Assembly: GCA_035772405.1 (NCBI GenBank)
Contig: JAYKKM010000428.1
Location: 3,759,501-3,823,500, forward strand
Reading direction: 5' to 3'
DNA: 64,000 nt
Source of the DNA: Chrysogorgia sp. JL179-B06
Lineage: Eukaryota > Cnidaria > Anthozoa > Scleralcyonacea > Chrysogorgiidae
Shown here: positions 1-32,214 of the stretch, piece after piece
Layout: each line of letters starts with the position of its first letter
How positions within the stretch are numbered: position 1 is the first letter of the stretch
Position numbers and translations under genes: made by a program
Notes under the pieces: generated by a model
Seen by the model: the letters and a program-made list of their open reading frames with translations, nothing else
Told to the model about the DNA's origin: nothing
The model's database searches: none

Positions 1-480
1 GAACGCTTGTCGGAATCGCTAATAGTACTTTAACAAAGGTAGATTAATGAAAATCATTTGAAACAAGTACTTATTAGAAAATTGGTGGAAATATTTTGAC
101 TCCAGTACAAATAGCAAAAGGACTTCGTTATATGGTTTATATATTATATAGCCCGTGTGGCGTGCTGAGATTGTATTGAACCGACATTGGTCAATTAGTT
201 GTTTATAAACCTCGGGCCTCGGTATTACAATCTCAGCACGCGCGAGGACGCTTTGAGATTGTTACTGTGCTGAGATGGTATCAGTAAATGTAATCGAATA
301 TTAACGAGCAGTCCAAGCAAGCGTCTTGTCTTAATAAAACGATTGATTGATGACTTTATACATCCAGACACTGTTATTGACTACGGTATGTTATTGACTA
401 CGGTATTTGACATCCGAAGCTTGTTTTTATCCCTCGAAGACGTAGAAATTATCAAACCGCCGTTGTAAACGCAACGAAGA
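1..480. other. Non-coding start of window with one hairpin
   Basis: I see no gene here. An imperfect inverted repeat has arms near 161-183 and 219-240, both carrying CTGAGATTGTA or its complement. It could be a small MITE or a hairpin. Confidence 0.4.
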
Positions 481-2500
481 CGATTTCTGTGGGAAGTTTT
501 GGAATCAGAAATTCTGATTCCGAATTGATGTCCGTCAAAATAGCCGTATTTCTGAGGGAAGTTTAATTTGGAGTCAGAAATTCTGATTCCGAATTGACGT
601 ACATCAAAATAGCCGTATTTCTGCGGGAAGTTTTGGAATCAGAAATTCTGATTCCGAATTGACGTCCGTCAAAATAGCGTATTTCTGCGCCCGACTCCGA
701 ATTGACGTACATAAAAATAGCCTTATTTCTGCGGGAAGTTTGGAATCAGAAATTTTGATTCCGAATTGACATCCGTCAAAATAGCCGTATTTCTGCGCCC
801 GACTGCGGGAAGTTTTGGAATCAGAAATTCTGATTCCGAATTGATGTCCGTCAAAATAGCCGTATTTATGCGGGAAGTTTAATTTGGAATCAGAAATTCT
901 GATTCCGAATTGACGTCCGTCAAAATAGCAGTATTTCTGCAGCAAGTTTTAGGATCAGAAATTCTGATTCCGAATTGACGTCCGTCGAAATAAACGTATT
1001 TCTGCGGGCAGTTTTGGAATCAGAAATTCTGGTTCCGAATTGACGTCCGTCAAAATAGCGTATTTCTGCGCCCGACATCGAATTGACGTACATCAAAATA
1101 GCCGTATTTCTGCGGGAAGTTTTGGAATCAGAAATTCTGATTCCGAATTGACGTCCGTCAAAATAGCCGTATTTCTGCGCCCGACTGCGGGAAGTTTTGG
1201 AATCAGAAATTCTGATTCCGAATTGATGTCCGTCAAAATAGCCGTATTTATGCGGGAAGTTTAATTTGGAATCAGAAATTCTGATTCCGAATTGACGTCC
1301 GTCAAAATAGCAGTATTTCTGCAGCAAGTTTTAGGATCAGAAATTCTGATTCCGAATTGACGTCCGTCGAAATAAACGTATTTCTGCGGGCAGTTTTGGA
1401 ATCAGAAATTCTGGTTCCGAATTGACGTCCGTCAAAATAGCGTATTTCTGCGCCCGACATCGAATTGACGTACATCAAAATAGCCGTATTTCTGCGGGAA
1501 GTTTTGGAATCAGAAATTCTGATTCCGAATTGACGTCCGTCAAAATAGCCGTATTTCTGCGACCGACTGCGGGAAGTTTTGGAATCAGAAATTCTGATTC
1601 CGAATTGACGTCCATCAAAATAGCCGTATTTATGCGGGAAGTTTAATTTGGAATCAGAAATTCTGATTCCGAATTGACGTCCGCCAAAATAGCAGTATTT
1701 CTGCAGCAAGTTTTAGGATCAGAAATTCTGATTCCGAATTGACGTCCGTCGAAATAACCGTATTTCTGCGGGAAGTTTTGGAATCAGAAATTCTGGTTCC
1801 GAATTGACGTACATCAAAATAGCCGTATTTCTGCGGGAAGTTTAGGAATCAGAAATTCTGATTCCGAATTGACGGACGTCAAAATAGCCGTATTTCTGCG
1901 GGAAGTTTTGGAATCAGAAATTCTGATTCCGAATTGACGTCCGTCAAAATAGCCGTATTTCTGCGCCCGACTGCGGGAAGTTTTGGAATCAGAAATTCTG
2001 ATTCCGAATTGACGTCCATCAAAATAGCCGTATTTCTGCGCCCGACTGCGGGAAGTTTTGGAATCAGAAATTCTGATTCCGAATTGACGTCCGTCAAAAT
2101 AGCAGTATTTCTGCAGCAAGTTTTAGGATCAGAAATTCTGATTCCGAATTGACGTCTGTCGAAATAACCGTATTTGTGCGGGAAGTTTAATTTGGAATCA
2201 GAAATTCTGATTCCGAATTGACGTTTTGGAATCAGAAATTCTGATTCCGAATTGACGTCCATCAAAATTCTGGTTCCGAATTGACGTACATCAAAATAGC
2301 CGTATTTCTGCGGGAAGTTTAGGAATCAGAAATTCTGATTCCGAATTGACGGACGTCAAAATAGCCTTATTTCTGCGGGAAGTTATCGAATCAGAAATTC
2401 TGATTCCGAATGAAATTCTGATTTCGAATTGATGTGCGTCTAAAAGGCCGTATTTCTGGGGAAAGTTTGGGAATTAGATTTTCTGATTCCAATTTTTGGA
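481..2500. repeat. Palindrome-bearing satellite with 382 bp higher-order repeat
   Basis: A unit of about 65 bp is tandemly repeated. Each unit holds a 21-base palindrome (arm GGAATCAGAA around a central A), a second inverted motif (TGACGTCCGTCA) and the spacer AAAATAGCCGTATTTCTGCG. Spacer variants form a higher-order repeat: the marker TTCTGCAGCAAGTTTTAGG recurs near 936, 1318, 1700 and 2110, with the first two steps exactly 382 bp. The edges decay after about 2390. ORFs through it on both strands are repeat artefacts. Confidence 0.93.
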
Positions 2501-2990
2501 TGTAATTGACACTAAATAAGCAGTCGGTTTTATAAATTTCATTAAAATATGAATATGCATAGTCTCTCAGTATGTAAATGAATATTTTGAACTATTTGTG
2601 CAGAAGTTTTTTAAAAAGCACAACATTTGATAATATTCACTTTTAAAATGGGAAATTATTCAAAATATTGTTAGTGAGTATGTATTTATGTAAACTAGCG
2701 CATTCACAAATAGACAGTTTGCATAAAATGCAAATAATTGTCGAGCTATATATCTATAACCTTGATGTTTTCATTCACCATTACCTAACGCCCAGTTTAT
2801 GCAAACAGCTTTTTAATAATATTTTCCGCAAATTTGTATATATATTTTAAAAAGTACTATAAAAAAAATTTTTTCTCCAAAAGTAATTGTTATTGTCGAA
2901 AACGTAGATACAGAATGACAAATATGACGCTTTTCCATTGATTTATGCGGAATTTCCTTCTTTGGAATTTCCCAAATTAGTTTGGAACGC
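2501..2990. other. AT-rich intergenic stretch
   Basis: AT-rich sequence between the satellite and the first TA tract. I see no convincing gene or repeat. Confidence 0.4.
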
Positions 2991-3000
2991 GTTATATATA

Positions 3001-3032
<32 letters not shown>
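2991..3032. repeat. (TA)n microsatellite
   Basis: Short interrupted TA tract just left of the PLE-related sequence. Confidence 0.9.
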
Positions 3033-3150
3033 CTTTTACAGATGAAACAAGTTGTAGCAGACCAGTTTTGAGGTAAGCGAAAATATAATATATTTGCTCT
3101 AACTATATGTTGTTGAGCACTCTTTGCATTTCGTAGACCAAAACCTACAC

Positions 3151-3313
<163 letters not shown>

Positions 3314-3354
3314 CAAAGTGAAAAGGTGGTAAACTGCCAAGAATTTAGTGACGA

Positions 3355-3395
3355 GATACTGACGTTTCGAGCGGAGCCCTTCATCAGAGTAAGAC
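3355..3395 (-). ncRNA. Hammerhead-ribozyme-like core of PLE terminal repeat
   Basis: On the minus strand the order is CTGATGA, a short stem GGGC/GCTC around TCC (with one G-U pair), GAAA, then CGTC. This is the order and spacing of a hammerhead core. PLE terminal repeats are known to carry such ribozymes. Stem III is very short, as in many PLE versions, and I did not find a clear stem I, so activity is uncertain. Confidence 0.6.
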
Positions 3396-3724
3396 GAGAT
3401 GAAATGAAATAAATAGGGCTTATATATATATATGCCAAAAGGGTGTCACAAGTAGAAAGTAGCCAATCAAATGCACGGGAGATAAACAAACTAATAATTA
3501 ATGAGATGGGAAACGTTAGATCATTTGCTATTTTTAACAGTCGATCAGCAAGCAGACTGAGGGGGCGGGAGAAATGACAGGTCCAATATTCAAGGGGATT
3601 AGGCGATAATATTAGCATAAGAAACAAAAACTTGAAAAGGAATGAAAGTGCATACGCGAATAATAAAAAATTAATAATAATAAAGGTTCCAAGCAAACTA
3701 AAATAACCAAAAACTTGTGGGAAA

Positions 3725-5225
<1,501 letters not shown>

Positions 5226-5269
5226 TGATATATATATAGGTAATATATAGGTAATATTTAATCCTTTCA

Positions 5270-5640
<371 letters not shown>

Positions 5641-5861
5641 GAGTGTTATGAATGTTCACTTGGTCAAGAAAATCTAAATGAGCATAAATATAAAAGCAAG
5701 TTTAAAAAGTTTAAAACAGTTACTCAGAGTTTCATGCAACGCTTCTTAAGTAGGCGCGGATTTGACATTGCTTGCAAAAAATTTATTTTTATTCACATTA
5801 CGTATCCTGGCATTTTTTTTTACAGAACATCATTTTAGGTTAATAAATGTTTTAACCTCCA

Positions 5862-6260
5862 AACTATATGAATTCGCAATAATCCCCTCGCCCGCCTTTT
5901 CTGCCACTTCGCCCACCCCACCCCTAAAGCTTATTTTCCCCATACATTGTCCCCAGTGCCCAGACCGCGTCTGTCGATAACAAATCGACAAATAGTAGTT
6001 AATAGCCGGTTCGTCGTACGTAGATTTTGAGCGGTATCTCAGCCAATATTTACTCGATTTCAATTATGAAAACAGTTTTGGAGTCTAAATACATAACGCT
6101 CGTGTTTATTTTATTACGAGAACGTGCATACCCTATGTAAAAACGGTTTATGTACTTAATTATTCGGCAATCAGCCAGCCGGCCCAACCGGAAGAGCTAT
6201 GAGAGTTGTCACGGCCTGCTTCGCCACTACAAAATAGTGAAAGCTCGGGAAAAAGCTTGT
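5862..6260. repeat. Dispersed repeat A, copy 1
   Basis: Starts near TTCGCAATAATCCCCTCG and ends near CAATCAGCCAGCC. A same-orientation copy lies at 45925-46290. Shorter copies of the central part (AATATTTACTCGATTTCAAT) lie near 9378-9515 and 54460-54610. No coding capacity is visible. Confidence 0.8.
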
Positions 6261-6264
6261 TATG

Positions 6265-6395
6265 GTGTGGGGTATATACGTCTGGTTCAATGCTAAACAC
6301 ATTGAAAATTCATCATCTTAACGCTGACCTTATAATTTCATAATGTTAATCTTATCTTAACGCTGACCTTATCATTTGGCCCAGATGCAGACACT
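6265..6395. repeat. Dispersed repeat B, inverted relative to 46315-46450
   Basis: Contains tandem TTAACGCTGACCTTAT motifs. The reverse complement is found at 46315-46450, next to the second copy of repeat A, so A and B travelled together but were rearranged. Confidence 0.7.
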
Positions 6396-6416
6396 GGACA
6401 TATGCCGTATAGCAGT

Positions 6417-6977
6417 CATGATATGTAAACTCTAAGATGAATTACATATTATTATTCAAAATTCAGAAATATATTGTTTTCAAAATATGCAGATGATTAT
6501 AATTTCGCATAGTATGACTAAATGCTATGGCCAGCCGCCAACTGATAGCTCAGAGACACAGGAGCGATTATAGAATATCCGTCAACTTTTTAACTTAAAT
6601 GTAATGACATAAATCAAGAATGTGAAATCGTATTTATTATTTACTTTTCGCTAAACCTAGAGTAATGTAATTTTAAAGAACGAAGCAATTCTATTATGAC
6701 AATTTTCAACAATTTAACACGGTTTAATGAACATTTAATAGTAAGCGTTACTGGTATTCTGTTCCGGACACAGAAATTTTGGCACTGTATAGAACTGCTT
6801 CGTTCTTTAAAAAATCCCGTTTATTTTTGTCCTGGAGTTCTCGAATTCATGAATTAAAATTATTATAGATAAAATAAACGGGATTTTGTAAAGAACGAGG
6901 CAGTTCTATAGTGCTAACTAGCATTTTACTCATGCAAATTTCTGTGTCCGGTACACGAAGTTAGATCTATCTCTTAC
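6417..6977. repeat. Dispersed repeat C, copy 1 (LINE 3' flank paralogue)
   Basis: Closely matches 48768-49275 in the same orientation, from GATATGTAAACTCTAAGATG to TGTGTCCGGTACACGAAG. At 49252 that sequence continues into a LINE ORF; here it does not. It may be a LINE 3' end copied alone. It contains the MITE at 6786-6912. Confidence 0.75.
6786..6912. mobile_element. MITE with about 40 bp terminal inverted repeats
   Basis: Inverted repeat with ends TATAGAACTGCTTCGTTCTT and the complement of AAAGAACGAGGCAGTTCTAT. ATCCCGTTTATTTT lies inside each arm. A second copy lies at about 49111-49233. Confidence 0.75.
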
Positions 6978-7029
6978 TTGATTCTAGAAGATTTAACATC
7001 ATCGAGTACTTCTAGCAAACTTTTTAATT

Positions 7030-7745
7030 TCTGGCTTTCCCTCTCTCTCTTCTTTCCATACTGGTGTGTCTTAGAAGGGTTTCTATATTCTTATAAGTTT
7101 CAGGCATAATTGCTCCCTGCAGTTTTACTTCAGTGTTTACGTTTCTAAATATAAATCGTCGCTTGACTTGACAACTTTGCTTTTCGATCAACATTTCTAA
7201 AATCACATACTGTTCCTTGCATTTGAAGGACTAACTGTTGTGATCAATGGCTTATGGATTTACAACAATTTGCTTTTATTTGGCATATCACATCCTCATA
7301 AATGAATTGCAGTACGGTGTTTACAATATGGAACAACTGGCAAGCTCGGACCGTGCGCTCAGGAACGCTTCTGTGCCCACATACTCATATTCTGTGCTCA
7401 TACTGTACTCGACTTTCCCTTTTGCCATTTGTAATAATTAGTTCCACGCGATATCTCACAGAATAAAGGAAAATTGTATTTTCCGCCTAGTGGAGATTCG
7501 ACGTAAGGGGCGGTTTTCCACTGGGACAATATTTTCGCGCGAAGCGAATTTCTATATTCAAAATATTTCTGATTAGTTCCAGCTGAGAGCTCATAAGAGA
7601 CATTTATAGGACAACATTTATTGGACAACATTTATTGGACAACAATACTTTAGAACATGGTGATCCCCACTCAGCCAATCACCGCACAGTCAAATGAACA
7701 CCAAAGACTCCTTATCGACTCACCCCTTGTCCCAACTACGTATGG
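7030..7745. other. Unassigned unique-looking DNA
   Basis: Only short ORFs without family features; nothing supportable. Confidence 0.4.
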
Positions 7746-7860
7746 GTTAGACAATGGTCACGAGTGCTCTATGGGATATAGAGTCCCGAGAATTAGAATG
7801 AAAAAGGGACTAATTCAAGGGACTCTATATCCCATAGGTCACGAGTGACCATTGTCTAAC
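7746..7860. mobile_element. Palindromic MITE, 115 bp
   Basis: The left 50 bases (GTTAGACAATGGTCAC then TATGGGATATAGAGTCCC) recur as the reverse complement at 7811-7860 with few mismatches. A diverged copy lies at 31803-31908. Confidence 0.8.
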
Positions 7861-7926
7861 CGACTTAGAATATGGTCACACCCACGAAGAATTTCTCTGC
7901 GTGTGCTCCATATCCTCATTAGTAAG

Positions 7927-8207
7927 CTCTATACAGTGTGTATAAAAAAAACCGCTACCGGAAGCATTTTTTTCAAAGAACCCATTGTAATAGTTTGAAG
8001 GCTTAGACACCTCTGAGCAACGAATGCGTAAAAAATAACTTGGAATGCATTCGTATTGAAAACAGCTTTCTCTCTTCTTGATTAACGCAGCGCTTGGACC
8101 ATCTTAATTTCCCAGGTGTATAATTTTTTTTTAAATTACAATAGGTTTCTTTAAGAATGCTAATTCATTTTCTAAGGTAGCGGTTTTTTTATACACACTG
8201 TATAGAG
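7927..8207. mobile_element. MITE, TA-flanked, TIR TACAGTGTGTATAAAAA
   Basis: About 35 bp inverted repeats (CTCTATACAGTGTG, AAACCGCTACC) bound this element. The flanks CTCATTAGTA and TACTAATGAG are themselves inverted, suggesting insertion inside another palindromic element. TA duplications and TIR form suggest a Tc1/mariner-type element; this is inference. Confidence 0.7.
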
Positions 8208-8256
8208 AATACTAATGAGGCTTTGTTTTCCTTTGTTTCAAAGGGGTTATTATAGG

Positions 8257-8486
8257 CTCTATACAGAGTGTCCCAAAAAAAAGGCTACCTTTTCAAATTC
8301 AAATTAGCATGTTAATTCAAGCAACCTATTGTAGTTCTTTGAAATTCATTATCGCTTTTGAACTACGAATGCGTAACAACACACAGTTTTATACACATGG
8401 GATATTAAACACAATAGGTTGTTTGAATTAACACGCTCATTTTAATTTGAAAAGGTAGCCTTTTGGGGGGGACACTCTGTATAGAG
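8257..8486. mobile_element. MITE, TIR TACAGAGTGTCCC
   Basis: Inverted repeats CTCTATACAGAGTGTCCC and an inner arm AAGGCTACCTTTTCAAATT recur inverted near 8441-8486. The middle also pairs (AACCTATTGT versus ACAATAGGTT). Same general type as its left neighbour but a different family. Confidence 0.75.
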
Positions 8487-8561
8487 CATACTAATGAGTA
8501 TATCTTATATACAGCAATTCAGGCCGTTTATGGAATATGGCATTGAAATACTATTCTAAGA

Positions 8562-8757
8562 CAATAAGCCAGTGCGTCGACATAAAACTTATTTCAATTC
8601 ATAATATCAGACTGGGGTATTCAGTATAACGAATTTGCAAGTGTAAATATAAATGCAAATATTTTTAGCGGCCTGATGTTATGAATTGAAATAAGTTTTA
8701 TCCCGACGCAGAACACGTCATTTTGATGCGCAGTCAACATTACGAACTGGCTTATTA
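8562..8757. mobile_element. MITE with inner palindrome
   Basis: Ends AATAAGCCAGT and ACTGGCTTATT are inverted, as are inner arms ATAAAACTTATTTCAATTCA and its complement. No ORF. Confidence 0.65.
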
Positions 8758-8778
8758 GATTAATTTACCCAAGAGTAT

Positions 8779-9012
8779 TACATAATATGTGGTGATTTCA
8801 ACATTGAATGGCTATCAGAAGAAGGTCAGAAACAGCAGATACTTAAAATATTTGGTCCATCATTCAGCGAAAATTGCATTTAGCTTCCTACAACCGATTA
8901 TGGATCACTTCTGGAACATCTATACACCAATATTCCAGACGAATACGTTACAAGTGGAATATATCAATCATATTTTTCAGACCACAAACCGGTGTGGTGT
9001 GCCTTAAAATAG
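8779..9012 (+). pseudogene. Endonuclease (EEP/APE-like) C-terminal relic
   Basis: One frame reads YIICGDFNIEWLSEEG, then after an in-frame TAG PTTDYGSLLEHLYTNIPD, then SDHKPVWCALK and a stop. GDFN and SDH are hallmark motifs of exonuclease-endonuclease-phosphatase domains found in LINEs and in Helentron-type Helitrons. The spacing and ending resemble Helentron proteins, but the fragment is too short to decide. Confidence 0.6.
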
Positions 9013-9650
9013 ATGAGACATGCATACATATAATAAATAAATCATAATGTTCGCTTCATAATATGTCTTACACACAGGTTAAAATTTGAAAAGTTTAAAA
9101 ACTACCAAACGTAATTTTAGACTACGATTTCATCTTCAGGGTTCAAATTGACCATTAACTAACCTTCGCCACAGCTACAAAGCTGAGTAATCAAGCCGTA
9201 AACCTTAATTGCTTAAACAACCTGTTGACAAACATCTTTTGTATACCACAATAAAATTGTCGTATATAATGTAATGAAAGATTGGTGGTAGCATATAGGA
9301 AACGAGACCATAGGTTGCGTTATAAAACAACCGATGGTTATAAGCGAGCTTTAAGGCTTTGTCACCTACTGTATCCCTCGCTATGAACGTTATCTCGATC
9401 AATATTTAACCGTTTTGAATTCTGAAAACAGATTTGGAATTACCTAGTCTAGATACATAACATAGTAACATACGTATCTATTATATTACGCAAACGTGTA
9501 TACCCTACGTAAAAACCTCCAGTTTGTCAGATTACCACTCGTCAATCGCTGACAAAATATTGTCCGACTCAAATGGATCACCCAAACGGTGGTCCTGAAG
9601 CGTTAGGGAGGGGGAAAGCGGAAAGGCCAAGTGGGGAGGGGGGGGGAGAG

Positions 9651-10384
9651 AACGCCTGCACGAAAGACCCATGTTTTTGGATTTCCGCCCACATGAAAAA
9701 CTGTCAAAAACAACCAATCAGCGACTAGCGAGCTTTCCTCAATGATTAAAACATTTCATTTCGGGCCGAATCGTGAAATATCCATGTCTGAAACTCCGTA
9801 AAAAGCTTGACTGCATCTGGTGGAAACAAGATTTATTTTGAAAATTTATTCAAGCAATCGGGTAGACATGGAAGCACGCAAGAAATGTCATAGGCAAGAC
9901 AACGTAGAAACCATCACTTATATACGGTTAGCCGTAAGTCTCTTTGTTCTTAAACGTCGAAGGAATTCTCCGAAGGCCCAGAAAGCATTGTTGAAACACC
10001 TGAAGACAAGGACAAGGTAGAAATGAGACTGCTCAACTGTTCACGCGCTCCGGCACGAACGTCTGGTAGGTAAATCTACCAAATCCATAATCAAACTCTT
10101 GCCAAATCCCATTGCTAATACCATCAAAACATCTTTTCCTGCCAGTACCCTGTAGCTCCCAACTTTTTGTTCCTGTTTTAATTTAAAGCTAACCAGCAAC
10201 GAACTGAAGATCGGTTAAAGCTTTCGAAAGAAAATAATCTACCAACACGGTTTTTCTAAAGTCGCCATTTTTAAATGTTTATTTTCTGACAGGAAACCCT
10301 GAATACTAATGAGTTGAGTTAGCCAATCAGAATTTAGCGTCCTCTGGTGGACATCCAAAAACATGGGTCTTTCGTGCAGGCGTT
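9651..10384. mobile_element. Element with 32 bp exact inverted ends
   Basis: The sequence around CACGAAAGACCCATGTTTTT at 9653-9682 recurs exactly inverted at 10352-10384. Beyond each inner arm lie G-rich (left) and C-rich (right) blocks, so the true ends are probably near 9590 and 10430. No transposase is visible inside. Confidence 0.6.
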
Positions 10385-10438
10385 TCATCCGCACTCACCC
10401 CAGTCCCCGGCCCCCTCCCCCAATCCATAAACGCCTTA

Positions 10439-10439
<1 letters not shown>

Positions 10440-10531
<92 letters not shown>
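10440..10531. repeat. (TA)n microsatellite
   Basis: TA tract bounding the palindromic PLE repeat on the left. Confidence 0.95.
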
Positions 10532-10535
<4 letters not shown>

Positions 10536-10640
10536 AATGCTAAAATTGCAGCCAGGATTTGTCATAATTTAAAATAGTTGAGATTAGTTTGTCACTGACT
10601 AGTTAAAAAAACGTACATACAACGTTTTTATAAAACTTTA

Positions 10641-10681
10641 TTAAGACGTTTCGACCGAACAACTACGGTCTTCGTCGGTTA
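10641..10681 (-). ncRNA. Hammerhead-like core, left arm
   Basis: Minus strand: CCGACGA, perfect 5 bp stem GACCG/CGGTC, GAAA, CGTC. The usual CUGANGA box has C in place of U at its second base, so cleavage is doubtful. Confidence 0.45.
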
Positions 10682-11019
10682 AAAATATATTGAAAGTCAA
10701 AACAGACTTAAATACAGTAGATCCAAGTTATGCTAATAGAATACAGTGTTAAAAAAGGGACTTATAAACATCGGGAATTTCTATATGGTCATGATGAGCA
10801 TTAGCATCCTTAACAGAAACCACGCTTCAAGAAACAAGCGTTGATGGTAATTTCCGACTTATTCAACGCTTGTTTCTTGAAGCGTGGTATTCTGTTAAGG
10901 ATGCTAATGCTCATAATGACCATATAGAAATTCCCGATGTTTATAAGTCCCTTTTTTAACACTGTATTCTATTAGCATAACTTGGATCTATTTAAGTCTG
11001 TTTTGACTTTCAATATATT

Positions 11020-11062
11020 TTTAACCGACGAAGACCGTAGTTGTTCGGTCGAAACGTCTTAA
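11020..11062 (+). ncRNA. Hammerhead-like core, right arm
   Basis: Plus-strand mirror of the left-arm core, with the same stem and the same change in the conserved box. Confidence 0.45.
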
Positions 11063-11131
11063 TAAAGTTTTATAAAAACGTTGTATGTACGTTTTTTTAA
11101 CTAGTCAGTGACAAACTAATCTCAACTATTT

Positions 11132-11260
<129 letters not shown>

Positions 11261-11614
11261 TTGTTTTGCTCTGCGGTCCCTGCAAGAACGGCATTATCCA
11301 TTACTCTTCAAGTTCACAAGGGTTTACTGAGCCGCACTCCAAGTTGCCACTTGTCACAGTCCATTGCTATTAATATATATAGCGCTTTTGTATATAAGAT
11401 AACGTTTTGTACACAAAGATGTAGAATAACGTCATGTTTATTCAAAACACCTCATCATTCTAGATATACCAATACTCGTGAAAACTTGTAAGAAAACAAG
11501 TACGAAGTTCGATCAATGAAATTTTTGTTCATTGAAATATCTCGGTCTTTCCCGGTTGCTACCCGTTGCTAGGGTGGAAATGAATTGACCAATCAGGTGC
11601 GAGGTTGAAAGGTA

Positions 11615-11670
11615 TTTAGGAGGTCTGACGTTTCGAGCGAAGACCCTTCGTTGGAGTGAAACGTAAAAAA
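11615..11670 (-). mobile_element. PLE terminal-repeat relic
   Basis: Minus strand carries ACGAAGGG, TCTTC, GCTCGAAACGTCAG. This is the same layout as the core at 3361-3389, but the CUGANGA box is eroded to CCAACGA. Confidence 0.45.
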
Positions 11671-11896
11671 ACCTGAGACCTCTGCACGATTTCGGCAGTT
11701 TTTAAAAAAAATTTAAAATTATCACGGCCAACCGATTGCGTTTTAGTGATTGAAACTTTTAATATGGTAAAATTAACGCCTATATATAAGGTCACATACA
11801 ATTACAAAACCGAACTACAATTAATTATTTTTAACACAAGGATTATAAACGTTAGGATAAACGCTAACGCAAGGATAAGCGTTAATAGATGCAAAT

Positions 11897-30141
<18,245 letters not shown>

Positions 30142-30260
30142 CGTGAGAACGTTGAAGAAAGCAAGTATTTAGTTCTAAGAACTCCGCCTTATGTCCACTG
30201 CGCAATTGGATTCTGACGAGAACTTGCAGGTAGCGCACTTATAAGTTATATTGTCTCCTC
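30142..30260 (-). promoter_or_regulatory. Presumed 5' flank of the EMI-FAS1 gene
   Basis: Upstream of the start codon. TATAACTTATAA on the minus strand near 30239-30252 could be a TATA-type element about 100 bases upstream of the ATG. Positional inference only. Confidence 0.3.
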
Positions 30261-31800
30261 GTTTCCGCGTCATATCATATGACACGTTTTATGTTCATCA
30301 CCACCCGTCGTTGTTTTCTATTAACTATGGTTTGATCACGTACGTATGGTTTGATCACGTACGTACGTATGCCAAATTAGTGCAGGCTTTTCCGTTTTAG
30401 TACTATAAATTAACCTCCGGCCATGAGTATAACACAATAACTCATGTATGTTCAGCATGGTAGTGTGGAAAACGCTATTTCCAGCATTTTGAGGGCGGTT
30501 TTAATAAGAAATATTAAGATCACAAAACACCACTAAGCTGCAATGTTTAGGCTGAACGAACTCTGTGTCAAAGAAATAAATATGTCCAATAAATAATAAG
30601 AGTATGTTACAACTAGGAAGACACATAATTCGGTCAAAACATTGCAGCTAGGAAGATACAGAGTTTCCTGCAGAATTTTAGTGTACCTCGTGTTAGGGAC
30701 GGAACATTAGAAAAGTGGGTAGTCAGCTATGCGTGTAATTTTTTTCTGTGACGTGTCTGTTGCATGTTTTTTTAAATATTTTTTGTTTGCTTGGATTTTT
30801 CTGTTTTCCCCCACCCCACCCACATCACTTTTCTAATGGTCCGTCCCTTAGTACACTTTAATGGTGTTGAATTGTTAGGGGTGGGGCTTAGTCCCATGAT
30901 TCCGGTGTCGTGCAAGAACTTATCAGTGACGTTCAAAGTTAATCCATATAGTTATGCAGCAAGACATTTAACAACTGGAGCTTGTTAGCAAAATTATGGG
31001 CTTTCTGGTGTTAGAAAAGGGAGGGACCATAATTAGTAAAATTGGATAACTAAATCAAATGAAAAATATAGTGCCAATAAATATACATTGTGGGAATGAA
31101 AATCTCAAAATGTTGTTATCATATTAGACAGATTCAACGTCACTGAGACTACATTTACAAGACAGGGAAAGGATTCAAAATGTTTTCGCATTAAGATAAA
31201 AATGCTTGGATTTATGCATGTCAACTTCAAGATCTTGTCAACTAACTTCAAGATCATTTATTGACTTCAAGATCATGTAACCGAGGTATTTGTGCCAAAA
31301 ACGAATAGCGTTCAATTACAGATGTGAAAACTATCTATATATAAGTCTATATTTACATAGGATATATTTACATATATATAGATAGTTTTTACACCTGTAT
31401 AATTGTTACTCTGAAGATGTTGTAATTAGTAAATATGTTCTAAAACTTGACTTCTTTCCATATTGATATTATTATGGCCCTGGCAATACATTTACTTAGA
31501 GAATGGTTGCAACCACTCAGCAAATCCATGTCGTGTATTTCACTTCTCCAGATATTCCATAGTGTTTTAATTCATCAAGATTAGACAGATTAGTGAACTC
31601 TATACTGATAAAGTCCACTGAAAGATCTTTTGTTTTCTTTTGTCATAGCGCAGTGGACTCTACATAGAGTTCACTAATGAATTCAATAAAGTCACCAATG
31701 AATTCAATAAAGTCAATGTCTCCGATAAAAGGGACCGACGAGACAAAAAAACAATTTTATAGTAAAAGTTAGAATTACTTCGCGGTTTATCTAAGACGCT
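30261..31800. other. Intergenic DNA
   Basis: No gene seen. 31322-31392 contains an inverted repeat (AACTATCTATATATA). 31059-31150 is repeated directly at 33058-33151. 31392-31470 is inverted relative to 32905-32999 and may be PLE terminal sequence (ACTCTGAAGATG). Confidence 0.45.
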
Positions 31801-31802
31801 TA

Positions 31803-31908
31803 GATAATGGTCCCTCGTGCTCTATGGGATACAGAGTCACTCGAATTAGAGGCCTTCTATCTAATTCTTGGGACTCTATAGTATCCCATAGAACACTCAT
31901 GACCATCA
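31803..31908. mobile_element. Palindromic MITE, second copy
   Basis: Same family as 7746-7860: GTGCTCTATGGGATACAGAGT pairs with the complement of GACTCTATAGTATCCCATAG. More diverged. Confidence 0.7.
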
Positions 31909-32214
31909 GACCATATCTTTATGCTTCGATTACGCTTTCCGCACTTATTATATATAATCTAATATGTGCACTGACACTTGCGCGATACAGCTATAATGTA
32001 ATTACCCCATACCCTTACTTAGTTATAGTGTCATCTTAATTAGTTAATTTGTATACATAATGATTTATAATAACCAGACAAACCTTACTATAACTAATTT
32101 ACCCAACTACCCTATAACAAATAACAAATTGACTAATGATATACACACAATAACGGTATACTATAATGATATATACACAATAACGGTAACTCCAAATAAC
32201 GTAAACATATTTAC

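Noticed and set aside
481..2500. CRISPR-like array of palindromic repeats with spacers
   Set aside because: Spacers are themselves repeated, units form a higher-order satellite, and the window is plainly animal DNA with introns.
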